Below are positions 1 through 7,835 of a stretch of DNA of 64,000 bases, in pieces (the stretch's first letter is position 1; each line of letters opens with the position of its first letter). The stretch comes from Clostridiaceae bacterium (GTDB taxonomy: Bacteria; Bacillota; Clostridia; DSM-8532), in the NCBI GenBank assembly GCA_012719545.1, contig JAAYAD010000012.1, forward strand, positions 1-64,000, in the 5' to 3' direction. Made by a program: the position numbers and the translations under genes. Under the pieces are notes generated by a model. It worked only from the letters and a program-made list of their open reading frames with translations, was not told the origin of the DNA and did no database searches.

Positions 1-2
1 AG

Positions 3-32
3 GACGGCAAGCAGGTCATAACTGTACCTTAA
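3..32 (+). CDS. possible 3' end of an upstream gene
   Basis: One forward frame gives nine residues (DGKQVITVP) and a stop, followed about 30 bases later by a hairpin that could end its transcript. This could be the C-terminus of a gene whose body lies left of the window. Nine residues are too few to name a family, and chance is a real alternative. Confidence 0.2.
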   Translation, partial: DGKQVITVP

Positions 33-60
33 TCGAGCCTCTTAGTATTTACTTGCGAAA

Positions 61-90
61 AACAGCCGACAACTTCCGCCATCGGCTGTT
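61..90. terminator. bidirectional hairpin terminator after prfB
   Basis: A 9-bp perfect stem, AACAGCCGA with TCGGCTGTT, has a 12-base loop. On the minus strand it is followed by a run of five T, so it can terminate prfB, whose stop lies about 85 bases upstream. On the plus strand it is followed by a weaker T-rich stretch that could serve a gene coming from the left. Confidence 0.6.
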
Positions 91-173
91 AACTTATTTT
101 AATTATTTCATTGTCCACTTGACGGGGAGCAGTTCATTGACAAAGAGCCTATTTTGCTATAAAGCAATCTATT

Positions 174-1281
174 TTACAGATTCATACTTAAATATGCCTG
201 AATAAACTCGTCAATTTCCCCGTCCATGACCTTCTGGACATTTCCTTCCTCATAATTGGTTCGGTGGTCCTTAACCAAAGTGTATGGACAGAATACATAG
301 GATCTTATCTGGCTTCCCCATGCTATATCCATTTGTTCGCCCTTAATCTGGTTCAGCTTTTCATTCTTCTCCTGCTCTTTCAGCTCAAGAAGCTTGGCTT
401 TCAGCATTTTCATAGCCATTTCCCTGTTCTGGAACTGGGAGCGTTCATTCTGACAGGCAACAATAATTCCGGTAGGAATATGGGTAAGCCTTACAGCCGA
501 GGATGTTTTGTTAACATGCTGTCCACCGGCGCCCGATGCACGGTAAACATCCATTTTAATGTCGTCCGGGTTAATTTCTATTTCCACTGTATCATCCAGC
601 TCAGGCATAACATCCATTGATGCAAAAGAGGTATGCCTTCTTCCGGAAGCATCAAAGGGAGATATTCTGACAAGGCGGTGGACACCTTTTTCAGACTTTA
701 AATAGCCGTAGGCATATTCACCGGTTATTGAAGCAGTAACGCTTTTTATACCGGCTTCATCACCTTCAAGAAGGTCAAGAACTCTAATCTCAAAGCCATT
801 TTTCTCCGCCCACCGGGAATACATGCGGAAGAGCATCTGCACCCAGTCCATTGCCTCGGTACCACCTGCACCGGCATGAAGCGTGATAATGGCATTATTT
901 TTGTCATACTCACCCTTCATAAGGGTTTCAAGGCGCATTTTTTCATAACGGCTTTTGATATCCTGAAAGCTTTGTCTTATTTCTTCAAGAACCGTCTCAT
1001 CGCCTTCCTCAAGGCCAAGCTCGGCAAGTGTTATTGTATCCTCGCAATCAGTCACCAGCTTGTTGTAATTATCTATCCTGCTTCTTAAGCTTTTTGACCT
1101 TTGCAGGACCTTCTGGGAATTTTCGATATCATTCCAGAAATCGGGCTCCCCGGCTTTAAGCTCTAATTCATCAAGCTCTTTTTGCATGCCGGGCAAGTCA
1201 AAGTGAATCCCCCAATTCTTTGATATCTTTTTCAAGACCTTTCAGCTCAAGTATTACCTGCTCAAGCTCTACAAGGCTCAT
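174..1281 (-). CDS. prfB: peptide chain release factor 2, expressed by programmed +1 frameshift
   Basis: RF2 recognises UAA and UGA stop codons in the ribosomal A site and triggers peptide release. The main frame carries the catalytic GGQ loop (GAGGQHVNK) and the class I release factor core. The true start is the ATG at 1281, preceded by AAAGGATG; it opens a 27-codon frame ending CTT TGA. Reading must slip +1 on CTT to continue as Asp-Leu-Pro-Gly-Met, giving about 368 residues, the usual RF2 length. A start inside the second frame would lack the N-terminal helix. The in-frame UGA makes synthesis depend on RF2 shortage, which is the well-known autoregulation of this gene. It is followed by a terminator. 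Confidence 0.97.
1197..1213 (-). promoter_or_regulatory. prfB programmed +1 frameshift site
   Basis: On the minus strand the sequence reads GGGGGATTCACTTTGAC. It has an internal Shine-Dalgarno-like G-run, a short spacer, the slippery codon CTT, the UGA stop at codon 28, and a following C, which is the poor-termination context. This is the canonical RF2 arrangement: low RF2 leaves the ribosome paused at UGA and it slips forward one base. Confidence 0.95.
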
Positions 1282-1515
1282 CTTTATCATCCTTTCATAA
1301 TGTAGTCAAGCTTAATTAATAGTAAGCCTTCTCTATTATACATGTGCTTATACGCTTTGTCACCTTATGTTTCCCTTAAATACACGTATCGGGCTTTAAA
1401 TGCCTGTGCTATAATAATCGGTGGCAATATTGCGACAAAGATTATAAATAGAATAATAAAGCAAAGTATATAAATGAATCAAATTAATTTTGCAGCAATG
1501 AAGGCGTGAATATTA

Positions 1516-2271
1516 ATGGAACAGGAAAAGATACTTGAAATAGCAGTTCGTGCCGGTTCCATTCTTCTTCAGAATGGAGCCGAAACCTACAGGGTTGAGG
1601 ATACAATAAAGAGAATATGCATGAGCTATGGTTTGGAGTGTGAGCCCTTTGCCCTTCCGACAGGCGTTTTTGTCAGCGTGGAGGGTCAAAAAGGATTTTC
1701 CACCATTTGCAAGAGGATTACTTCAAGAACCATTGATCTTACAAAAATAGCCCGGGTAAATGACCTCTCCCGGCGGATTGAGCGAAACAGGCCTGACTAT
1801 GATGAGGTATCCGCAGAACTTGAAAATATAAATAAGGATGATTTCTATTCAGCTACCGTTGTGACCATATCCTTTGCCCTTACATCTTTTGCCTATACCC
1901 TCCTTTTTGGCGGTGGGATGAACGACATTATTGCCGCTATTGCCATAGGTGCCTTTCTGGGTATACTGCGGTTTGTTTTTTCAAAGGGAAGCAGCTTTCC
2001 CTTCATTCAATACTTTATAAGCGGTTTTGCATCAAGCTTTTTAAGCTCTCTTGCGGCAAGCCTTGTGCCGGCAAATGCTTTTGTTATCACAATTGGCGCC
2101 ATAACCAACCTTGTTCCCGGTGTTGCTCTGGCCAACGGAATCCGGGATCTTTTGCACGGGGACAGCGTAAGCGGCCTTGCCCGTCTTGGTGAAGCATTTA
2201 TGGTTGTAGCCGTTATTGCGGCAGGAACAGGTATTGGAATTACATTGTGGCTTTGGGGAGGCTCATTATGA
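1516..2271 (+). CDS. threonine/serine exporter family protein, N-terminal half (ThrE/DUF1212)
   Basis: 251 residues. The first ~115 form a soluble domain with the family's GAETYRVEDTI and ALPTGVFVS motifs; the rest is about five hydrophobic segments. In actinobacterial ThrE the two halves are one protein that exports threonine and serine. Here the second half is a separate gene that overlaps this one by four bases (ATGA), so the two are translationally coupled and presumably form one membrane complex. The start ATG follows AAGGCGTG. Export of small amino acids is inferred from the family; the substrate has not been shown for most Firmicute members. Confidence 0.85.
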   Translation: MEQEKILEIAVRAGSILLQNGAETYRVEDTIKRICMSYGLECEPFALPTGVFVSVEGQKGFSTICKRITSRTIDLTKIARVNDLSRRIERNRPDYDEVSAELENINKDDFYSATVVTISFALTSFAYTLLFGGGMNDIIAAIAIGAFLGILRFVFSKGSSFPFIQYFISGFASSFLSSLAASLVPANAFVITIGAITNLVPGVALANGIRDLLHGDSVSGLARLGEAFMVVAVIAAGTGIGITLWLWGGSL

Positions 2272-2729
2272 TAATTCATTTTATAAAATATTTTGCACTT
2301 GCTTTTATAGGCAGCATAGCACCTGCCATTGCAATTAATATTGAAAAAAGACTGCTTCTTTGGGCAGGTCTGGGAGGAGCCCTGGGTTTCTGTGTGGCTC
2401 TTGCCTTTAACCCCTATTCCCTTTCCTTAAGCATAGGACAGATCTTTGTAGGAACAATGGTTGTGGGCATCTACAGTGAACTTATGGCCAAGTACCTTAA
2501 GGCTCCATCAACTGTATTCTGTGCTCCCGGCATATTCCCCTTTGTACCGGGCATAGCAGCCTACCAGACCATGCGAAGCCTTGTGGAGAACAATATTCAG
2601 GAGGCAGCAGTACATGCCCTTAATACCATTCTCAAAGCATTTACCATTGCATTTGGAATTATGATTGTAACTGCAGTATTCCGCTATATAAGAAAGATTA
2701 AATATTCGGAACAGCCAGCAAATAAATAA
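2268..2729 (+). CDS. threonine/serine exporter family protein, C-terminal half (ThrE_2/DUF3815)
   Basis: 153 residues, almost entirely hydrophobic with about five membrane segments; this is the second half of the ThrE-type exporter. The ATG at 2268 is preceded by GGGGAGG and overlaps the stop of the upstream gene as ATGA, so it is preferred over an in-frame GTG at 2247. It shows the family's glycine- and proline-rich stretch (APGIFPFVPGIAAYQT). It probably assembles with the preceding protein. A terminator hairpin follows directly. Confidence 0.85.
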   Translation: MIIHFIKYFALAFIGSIAPAIAINIEKRLLLWAGLGGALGFCVALAFNPYSLSLSIGQIFVGTMVVGIYSELMAKYLKAPSTVFCAPGIFPFVPGIAAYQTMRSLVENNIQEAAVHALNTILKAFTIAFGIMIVTAVFRYIRKIKYSEQPANK

Positions 2730-2734
2730 AAAAC

Positions 2735-2751
2735 GAGGGGTATGACCCCTC
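2735..2751. terminator. terminator between thrE-like pair and the small glycine-rich gene
   Basis: GAGGGGT and ACCCCTC form a 7-bp stem with a 3-base loop. A/T runs flank both sides, so it can end the forward thrE-like pair and also the minus-strand small gene at 2783-2926. Confidence 0.75.
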
Positions 2752-2782
2752 ATTATTAATATTATTCTGTTTTGATTCTGAT

Positions 2783-2926
2783 TCAGCAAGGATCACTGCA
2801 TCTTCCGCCAAAAAAGCCTGGGCACAGGCAAAGAATAAGAATAATCAGAATGATTATCCACCAGAAATTATCGCCGCCGAAAAATCCGCCGCCGTAACCA
2901 TAATCAGATTTACAACAATCACCCAT
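2783..2926 (-). CDS. small glycine-rich single-span membrane protein
   Basis: A 47-residue frame starts at ATG 2926, seven bases after a GAGGTG ribosome binding site. It begins MGDCCKSDYGYGGGFFGG, continues as a strongly hydrophobic helix of about 16 Ile/Leu residues, and ends in a Gly/Cys-rich tail. The layout (Gly/Tyr-rich head, one helix, short tail) resembles the tiny YjcZ-type proteins linked to spore formers, but the cysteines are unusual, so I do not assign a family. The gene lies in the glgA direction, 68 bases before glgA's stop, and has its own terminator. Confidence 0.55.
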   Translation of the reverse strand: MGDCCKSDYGYGGGFFGGDNFWWIIILIILILCLCPGFFGGRCSDPC

Positions 2927-2994
2927 AGTAACACCTCAAATCATTCTAGGTCTTATTCATCTTATGCAGGTATAAACTTTTGGGTGACTCACCG

Positions 2995-4446
2995 TCAGGC
3001 ATTAAACCTGTCAAGCATTGACTGATAAAGGTTTTTATACTCTCGTGCCGAGTTCTTCCAGGAGAAATCCTGGCTCATGCATCTTCTTATTAAGTTTTCC
3101 CACTCTTCTTTATTATTGTATATTTCAATGGCTCTTGCCACCGCGTCTTTCATTTCATGGGCATTGTAATTGGCAAAGGTAAAGCCCGTCCCCTCTTTTG
3201 TGTATACATTGTAAGGCTGTACGGTATCCTTAAGGCCTCCGGTTTCCCTTACAATGGGTACTGTTCCATAGCGCATGGAAAAGAGCTGTGATAACCCGCA
3301 TGGCTCATAGAGGGAAGGCATCAGGAACATATCGCTTGCCGCATAAATTCTCTGAGCAAGAACTCCGTCGTATTTGATGTTGGCTGAAACGCGTCCGGGA
3401 TACTTATTTTGAGCGTACCTGAACATATCCTCATATTTTCTGTCGCCCGTTCCCAGAACAACAAATTCAATATCCATCTCCATGAGCTCATCCATCATTC
3501 TTTCAATAAGGTCGAGGCCTTTCTGGTCTACAAGGCGCGAAATTAACGAAATTAATGGTATATCGCTTCTCACTTCAAGGCCTAAATCAGACTGAAGTCT
3601 TCTTTTATTCTCATATTTTCCGTTAAGGTTTTCCTTACTGTAATTTACATAAAGCCTTGGGTCGGTAGCAGGGTCGTTTCTGTCATAGTCAATACCGTTA
3701 ATAATGCCGTACATGTCCTGGGATCTTCTGCGAATTACATCCTGCATATTTTCCCCAAAGAAGTCGTACTTGATTTCATCCGCATAGGTACGGCTTACGG
3801 TGCTTAAGGTTGAAGAATAGCATAACCCTGCCTTCATGAAGTTTACATTGTCATAAAACTCAACACCATTGGGATGGAAATAGCTCCAGTCCAAATCAAG
3901 AAGGTCGGTGAGAACTTCTTTCGGGAAAATTCCCTGATACTTCAGATTGTGTATTGTATAGAGTGTATGTATGTTTTTATAGAAACCGCCATCCCTGTTG
4001 CGGTAATGAGCATCCAGAAGCACACTCACCATGCCTGTCTGCCAGTCATTGAGATGTATAATGTCGGGCTTAAAATCTATTAATGGCAGAACTTCAAGAA
4101 TTGCCTTGCAGAAAAAACTGAAGCGCTCGCCATCGTCATAAAGTCCATAGATACCATCTCTGAAGAAATAATACTCATTATCTATAAAATAGAAACTTAC
4201 GCCGTCATATTCCAAATGAAATACTCCGCAGTACTGCCGTCTCCAGGAAAGCTTTACTTCACAGCTGCCCAGAAATTTCATTTTTGAAACAAACTCAGGA
4301 GCAATCTGGCCGTACTTGGGCATTACAACACGGATATCCACATTCATTTCCTTAAGTGCTTTAGGAAGAGACCCTGCTACATCGGCAAGTCCTCCTGTTT
4401 TCATAAAAGGAGCAACTTCAGAGGATGCAAACCAAACTTTTATCAT
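2995..4446 (-). CDS. glgA: glycogen synthase (ADP-glucose type)
   Basis: 483 residues, the normal length for bacterial GlgA (GT5). It transfers glucose from ADP-glucose to the growing alpha-1,4-glucan in the cytoplasm. The N-terminal substrate-binding KTGGL motif (residues ~17-21) is present. So is the C-terminal GT-B nucleotide-sugar region (MPSLYEPCGLSQLFSMRYG, then a glycine-rich ETGGLKDTV). No other glycogen genes (glgC, glgB, glgP) are beside it. A CBM25-like protein lies upstream on the same strand, separated by one small opposing gene. Glycogen storage is common in spore-forming clostridia, often before sporulation. Confidence 0.95.
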   Translation of the reverse strand: MIKVWFASSEVAPFMKTGGLADVAGSLPKALKEMNVDIRVVMPKYGQIAPEFVSKMKFLGSCEVKLSWRRQYCGVFHLEYDGVSFYFIDNEYYFFRDGIYGLYDDGERFSFFCKAILEVLPLIDFKPDIIHLNDWQTGMVSVLLDAHYRNRDGGFYKNIHTLYTIHNLKYQGIFPKEVLTDLLDLDWSYFHPNGVEFYDNVNFMKAGLCYSSTLSTVSRTYADEIKYDFFGENMQDVIRRRSQDMYGIINGIDYDRNDPATDPRLYVNYSKENLNGKYENKRRLQSDLGLEVRSDIPLISLISRLVDQKGLDLIERMMDELMEMDIEFVVLGTGDRKYEDMFRYAQNKYPGRVSANIKYDGVLAQRIYAASDMFLMPSLYEPCGLSQLFSMRYGTVPIVRETGGLKDTVQPYNVYTKEGTGFTFANYNAHEMKDAVARAIEIYNNKEEWENLIRRCMSQDFSWKNSAREYKNLYQSMLDRFNA

Positions 4447-4738
4447 CGCAACTTTCCTTCCGTAAAAAAATCAACATTTTTTTAATGATATTATACCATT
4501 CGAAGAGGATTTAAAAACAAGAAAAGCCTTACACCGGAGGAAACGCAAAATATACTAATTCAGTATCCGGCTTATATTTTGTGAAATATTGCGCAAAATA
4601 ATTGCAAAACCTAAGGAAGTCAATTTCAGGATAAGTAATCTTCTCGTAAATGGATGCAGCTTACAAATATTAACGAAATTCTTAATGGCACTTTGAATAA
4701 ACTGTCATTACAAAATTTCTTTTAAAGAGGTGTTTAAT

Positions 4739-4903
4739 ATGGATGAAAAAAAGGTAGATTCCAAGCCCAAAAAGTTGAAAGCCTATTTAACAAACGCCGG
4801 AAGTGAAATATATAAAACTGAATCGGAAGCAAATTTGCCTCTTTCCTCGGATCATACCGTTGAAGAAGCCAGAGATTGGGTAAATAACGGAAGCAGGCTG
4901 TAA
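4739..4903 (+). CDS. small charged protein of unknown function (54 residues)
   Basis: The ATG at 4739 follows AGAGGTG with good spacing and the frame ends at a strong terminator. The product is lysine-rich at the N-terminus (MDEKKVDSKPKKLKAYLT) and ends with VEEARDWVNNGSRL. It has no signal peptide or membrane helix. The tail resembles those of some short clostridial spore-associated proteins, but I cannot assign a family. It points away from glgA and toward the CBM25-like gene, with which it shares a terminator. Confidence 0.6.
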   Translation: MDEKKVDSKPKKLKAYLTNAGSEIYKTESEANLPLSSDHTVEEARDWVNNGSRL

Positions 4904-4906
4904 ATT

Positions 4907-4927
4907 AGGGAGGCTCTTGGCCTCCCT
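4907..4927. terminator. shared terminator of two convergent genes
   Basis: AGGGAGGC and GCCTCCCT form an 8-bp GC-rich stem with a 5-base loop, followed by TATTCTTT on the plus strand. It lies between the stops of the 54-residue gene and the minus-strand CBM25-like gene. Confidence 0.8.
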
Positions 4928-4948
4928 TATTCTTTAAAGCTCAGTTAC

Positions 4949-5521
4949 TTAATTGACAAAGGTATAGTTCATGCCTGAGTTATTGTCCCAATTGTCTGCA
5001 GGGTCTTTAAATGCAATATTGATATTTTTGCCCTGTTCAATAGGTATTACTGCATTAAAGGAACCATCGGCCTCTCTTTTCAGTTCAGCCATTGATACAT
5101 TTTCCCACTTTTGGTTGCTTCCGAAACCATAAACACCTGTAATAGACTGGGCTCCGCTCTTTGCCAAAAGCCCGTCATATTTGATTTTAGCCTGGTTTTC
5201 GGAAAGCTTTTCAAAGGTTACACCTGCCTTGGAATAAGACTGTATTCCAAAGCGGGATACATCGCTTATTTCTTCTGCATACTCTTCCTTGAATTCATTG
5301 CTCTTAGATTTTCCGCTTGCTTTATCATTTAACAGAGTTCCGTTTGTATTGATACCGGCAAAATCATACAAAGGCTTCTCAGGGGGTGTTTCTTCTGCAA
5401 ACTCGAAAAGGTCGTTCCTGGCCGATTTCTGAACATTGCTTTTAATGTTCTTTTTATTAGTCTGCTTGCTATTAGTTTGCTTATTTTTTCCGCTATACAT
5501 CATATTGTCAAACAGGCTCAC
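4949..5521 (-). CDS. intracellular protein with C-terminal CBM25-like starch-binding module
   Basis: 190 residues from a GTG start preceded by GGAGGG. Residues 1-~100 are low-complexity and rich in Lys, Asn, Gln and Glu. Residues ~105-190 resemble a CBM25-type carbohydrate-binding fold: a VYGFGSNQKWENV strand region, an ADGSFNAVIPI segment, and the terminal WDNNSGMNYTF signature typical of CBM25. No signal peptide or membrane helix is visible, so the protein is cytoplasmic. Being ~500 bases from glgA, it plausibly binds glycogen granules and may tether or regulate glycogen enzymes. That role is inference; the module assignment is by motif only. Confidence 0.65.
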   Translation of the reverse strand: MSLFDNMMYSGKNKQTNSKQTNKKNIKSNVQKSARNDLFEFAEETPPEKPLYDFAGINTNGTLLNDKASGKSKSNEFKEEYAEEISDVSRFGIQSYSKAGVTFEKLSENQAKIKYDGLLAKSGAQSITGVYGFGSNQKWENVSMAELKREADGSFNAVIPIEQGKNINIAFKDPADNWDNNSGMNYTFVN

Positions 5522-5658
5522 GAATTTATCCCTCCTTTCTCAGATTTATTATTTGATTATTAACCTTGTATTATTTAAGATATATTTGTCAATTTATCTT
5601 GTTTTTTAGCATTTTTTATCGTAATATGATTTGATTTTTAAACTTTTTGTTAAAACTT

Positions 5659-5686
5659 AAAGAGCCCGGATTTAACCGGACTCTTT
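5659..5686 (-). terminator. terminator of the M42 peptidase operon
   Basis: AAAGAG/CTCTTT and an inner CCGG/CCGG pair form a stem with one mismatch. It sits ~70 bases past the last M42 stop, and the minus-strand side is T-rich. Confidence 0.6.
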
Positions 5687-5755
5687 AGTTTGCTTCCATA
5701 GAAGAAATTTAATCTGTGTTTATTTACCTTTGTCAGCATTCTTTTCTTTATTTCG

Positions 5756-6736
5756 TTATCCTTTGATAAATTCGCAAAGAAGCCTTACAGCATTTTCAAC
5801 ATCGTTCATATCAGCCATCTCAGACGCATCATGGATAAAACGGGTAGGAATTGAAATACCGCCTGAAGGAATACCACCTGCCGTGATATGTATGCTTCCG
5901 GCGTCAGTTCCACCATAAAGCGATACTTCAAGCTGATATGGGATATTCGCTTTTTCAGCAGCTCTTATAAGGCGATCCTTTACCTCGGGATGGGATATGA
6001 CACTTCTGTCCTTGATTTTAACGGTAGGACCCTTGCCCATCTTTACAGACATGGGCTTGCAGTTGGGAGTATCTCCTGTATCGCAGACGTCCAATGCCAG
6101 TGCCATATCGGGAACAATGCCAAAGGCTGCCGTTTTGGCGCCTCTTAAGCCTACTTCTTCCTGTGTTGTAAAGACATAATAAATTTCGTTATCTGTTTCT
6201 ACATTCCTAAGGGCTGTCTCTACCAGAATGGCACAGCCTAAGCGGTCATCAAGAGCCTTTGAAATGATTTTTCCGTTCTGCAGAACGGTTTCTCCCACAA
6301 ATATGCCCATATCGCCCACTTTAACCATCTTTTCGGCTTCTTCTCGTGATGATGCTCCTATATCAATGTACATTTTTTCTAGGGTGGCGTTCTTCATATT
6401 GTCAATGTTTTCCTCGTACCAGATAACTCCAACGGTTCCGTTTTCAAATCTGACCCTCTGTCCCATGATAATCAGTTGTGGGAGTCCTCCGACATTGCCA
6501 AACCTTAAGAAGCCATTTTCGTCAATATACGTTACTATAATGCCAATCTCGTCCATATGTGCTGCAAACATAATCTTTTTGCCGCTGCCTTTTTTAACAC
6601 AGATGAGATTGCCCATTGCATCGGTTCTGGTTTCATCCACTTTTCCTTTTAAAAGATTTTTTATTTTTTCAGCAACCTTCTTCTCATTTCCAGAAGGCCC
6701 GTAAGTTTGAGTCAGACTTTTTATAAGTTCAAACAT
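5756..6736 (-). CDS. M42 family metallopeptidase (third gene of the operon)
   Basis: 326 residues from the ATG at 6736, which sits eight bases after GGAGG; an upstream in-frame TTG at 6742 is less likely. M42 enzymes are cytoplasmic di-metal aminopeptidases that form tetrahedral dodecamers and trim short peptides. The metal ligand motifs are present: AHMDEIG, LDDRLGCA, QEEVGLRGA, ALDVCDTGD and the late His in RFIHDASEM. It is the last gene of three tandem paralogues and overlaps the preceding one by eight bases. Older annotations call such proteins endoglucanase M; there is no glycosidase signature here. Confidence 0.9.
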   Translation of the reverse strand: MFELIKSLTQTYGPSGNEKKVAEKIKNLLKGKVDETRTDAMGNLICVKKGSGKKIMFAAHMDEIGIIVTYIDENGFLRFGNVGGLPQLIIMGQRVRFENGTVGVIWYEENIDNMKNATLEKMYIDIGASSREEAEKMVKVGDMGIFVGETVLQNGKIISKALDDRLGCAILVETALRNVETDNEIYYVFTTQEEVGLRGAKTAAFGIVPDMALALDVCDTGDTPNCKPMSVKMGKGPTVKIKDRSVISHPEVKDRLIRAAEKANIPYQLEVSLYGGTDAGSIHITAGGIPSGGISIPTRFIHDASEMADMNDVENAVRLLCEFIKG

Positions 6737-7835
6737 GTTCAATTCCTCCTTGTTCCCGGTAAAGATTTATTGCCCGGTTTTCGTCCGAGTTTGAGAGTCT
6801 GCCCTCTTCCCATGCTTTAGGCAGCACCTCCAATACTTTCTTAGACAACCTAATCATATTCTCAAAATCGTTTTTGTCCATTACCGAAACCGGTGTGTGG
6901 ATGTACCTGCATGGCACTGCGATTGCCGCTACCTTTACACCCGTACCGTTTACCTGTATGCGCCCTGCATTGGTGCCGCCGGTTATTGTCTGCTTATATT
7001 GATATGGAATATTATTTGATTTTGCAATATCAACTATAAGGTTTAACAAGTCCCTGTCAACTATAACCGATCTGTCCATTACAGTCAGGGCAGGACCATT
7101 GCCGCATCTGGTACTCATGCTCTGTTCCTTTGTATCAGGAACATCATAGCAGGTTGTTCCCTCGAGAATCAAAGCTACATTGGGCATAACCCTGAAGGAT
7201 GCGGTTTTCGCGCCCTTAAGACCTATCTCTTCCTGAACGGTAAAGCAGCCGTAAACATCACATTCATAGCTTCCTTTGAGAAGCTCAATAAGTACGGCGC
7301 AACCAACCCTGTCATCAAGGGCTTTTGCCATGAGCTTATTATCGCCAAACTCTACCGGATCATATGCAAAGGCAACCGTATCACCGATTTCTACTTTGTC
7401 TTCGGCCTGCTGTCTGTCCTTAGCTCCGATATCTATGGTCAGCCTCTTTTTATCAACCGCTCCGGTCCGCTCATTTTTCTCCTGAAGATGAATAGGTTTA
7501 TAGCCAATTATGCCAGGAACGCCATTCTCTCCTACACGTACACGTTTTCCTACCAATACCCTGGACTCAATACCGCCAATGGTATGGAATTTCAAAAGTC
7601 CGTCGCAAGTAATCTGGGTAACCAAAAGGCCTACTTCGTCCATGTGGGCGTCAAGCATGATTTTTGGCCCCCTGCCCTTACCCTTTTTATAGGCAATAAG
7701 GTTTCCCATATTGTCCACAACTAAGTCATCCACATGATCCTTAATCTGTGACATTATAAAGTCCCGGACAGGACCTTCCTCTCCCGATACTCCATCCAGG
7801 GTGGTGAGTTTTTTCAAAATTTCATAAGCATCCAT
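6729..7835 (-). CDS. M42 family metallopeptidase (second gene of the operon)
   Basis: 368 residues from the ATG at 7835, whose A is the last base of the preceding stop (TGATG); an in-frame TTG lies one codon earlier. Metal-binding motifs are AHMDEVG, LDDRVGCA, QEEIGLKGA and RYIHTPVS. The usual Asp after the EE motif is ILEGTTCYDVPD, the Glu-containing form common in one M42 subgroup. It probably has a substrate preference different from its two neighbours. Tight overlaps on both sides imply co-translation, and mixed complexes are possible. Confidence 0.9.
   Translation of the reverse strand: MDAYEILKKLTTLDGVSGEEGPVRDFIMSQIKDHVDDLVVDNMGNLIAYKKGKGRGPKIMLDAHMDEVGLLVTQITCDGLLKFHTIGGIESRVLVGKRVRVGENGVPGIIGYKPIHLQEKNERTGAVDKKRLTIDIGAKDRQQAEDKVEIGDTVAFAYDPVEFGDNKLMAKALDDRVGCAVLIELLKGSYECDVYGCFTVQEEIGLKGAKTASFRVMPNVALILEGTTCYDVPDTKEQSMSTRCGNGPALTVMDRSVIVDRDLLNLIVDIAKSNNIPYQYKQTITGGTNAGRIQVNGTGVKVAAIAVPCRYIHTPVSVMDKNDFENMIRLSKKVLEVLPKAWEEGRLSNSDENRAINLYREQGGIEHV

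Noticed and set aside
264-1088. Forward-strand frames inside prfB and similar opposite-strand frames elsewhere
   Set aside because: They are shadows of well-supported genes, without ribosome binding sites or recognisable products.
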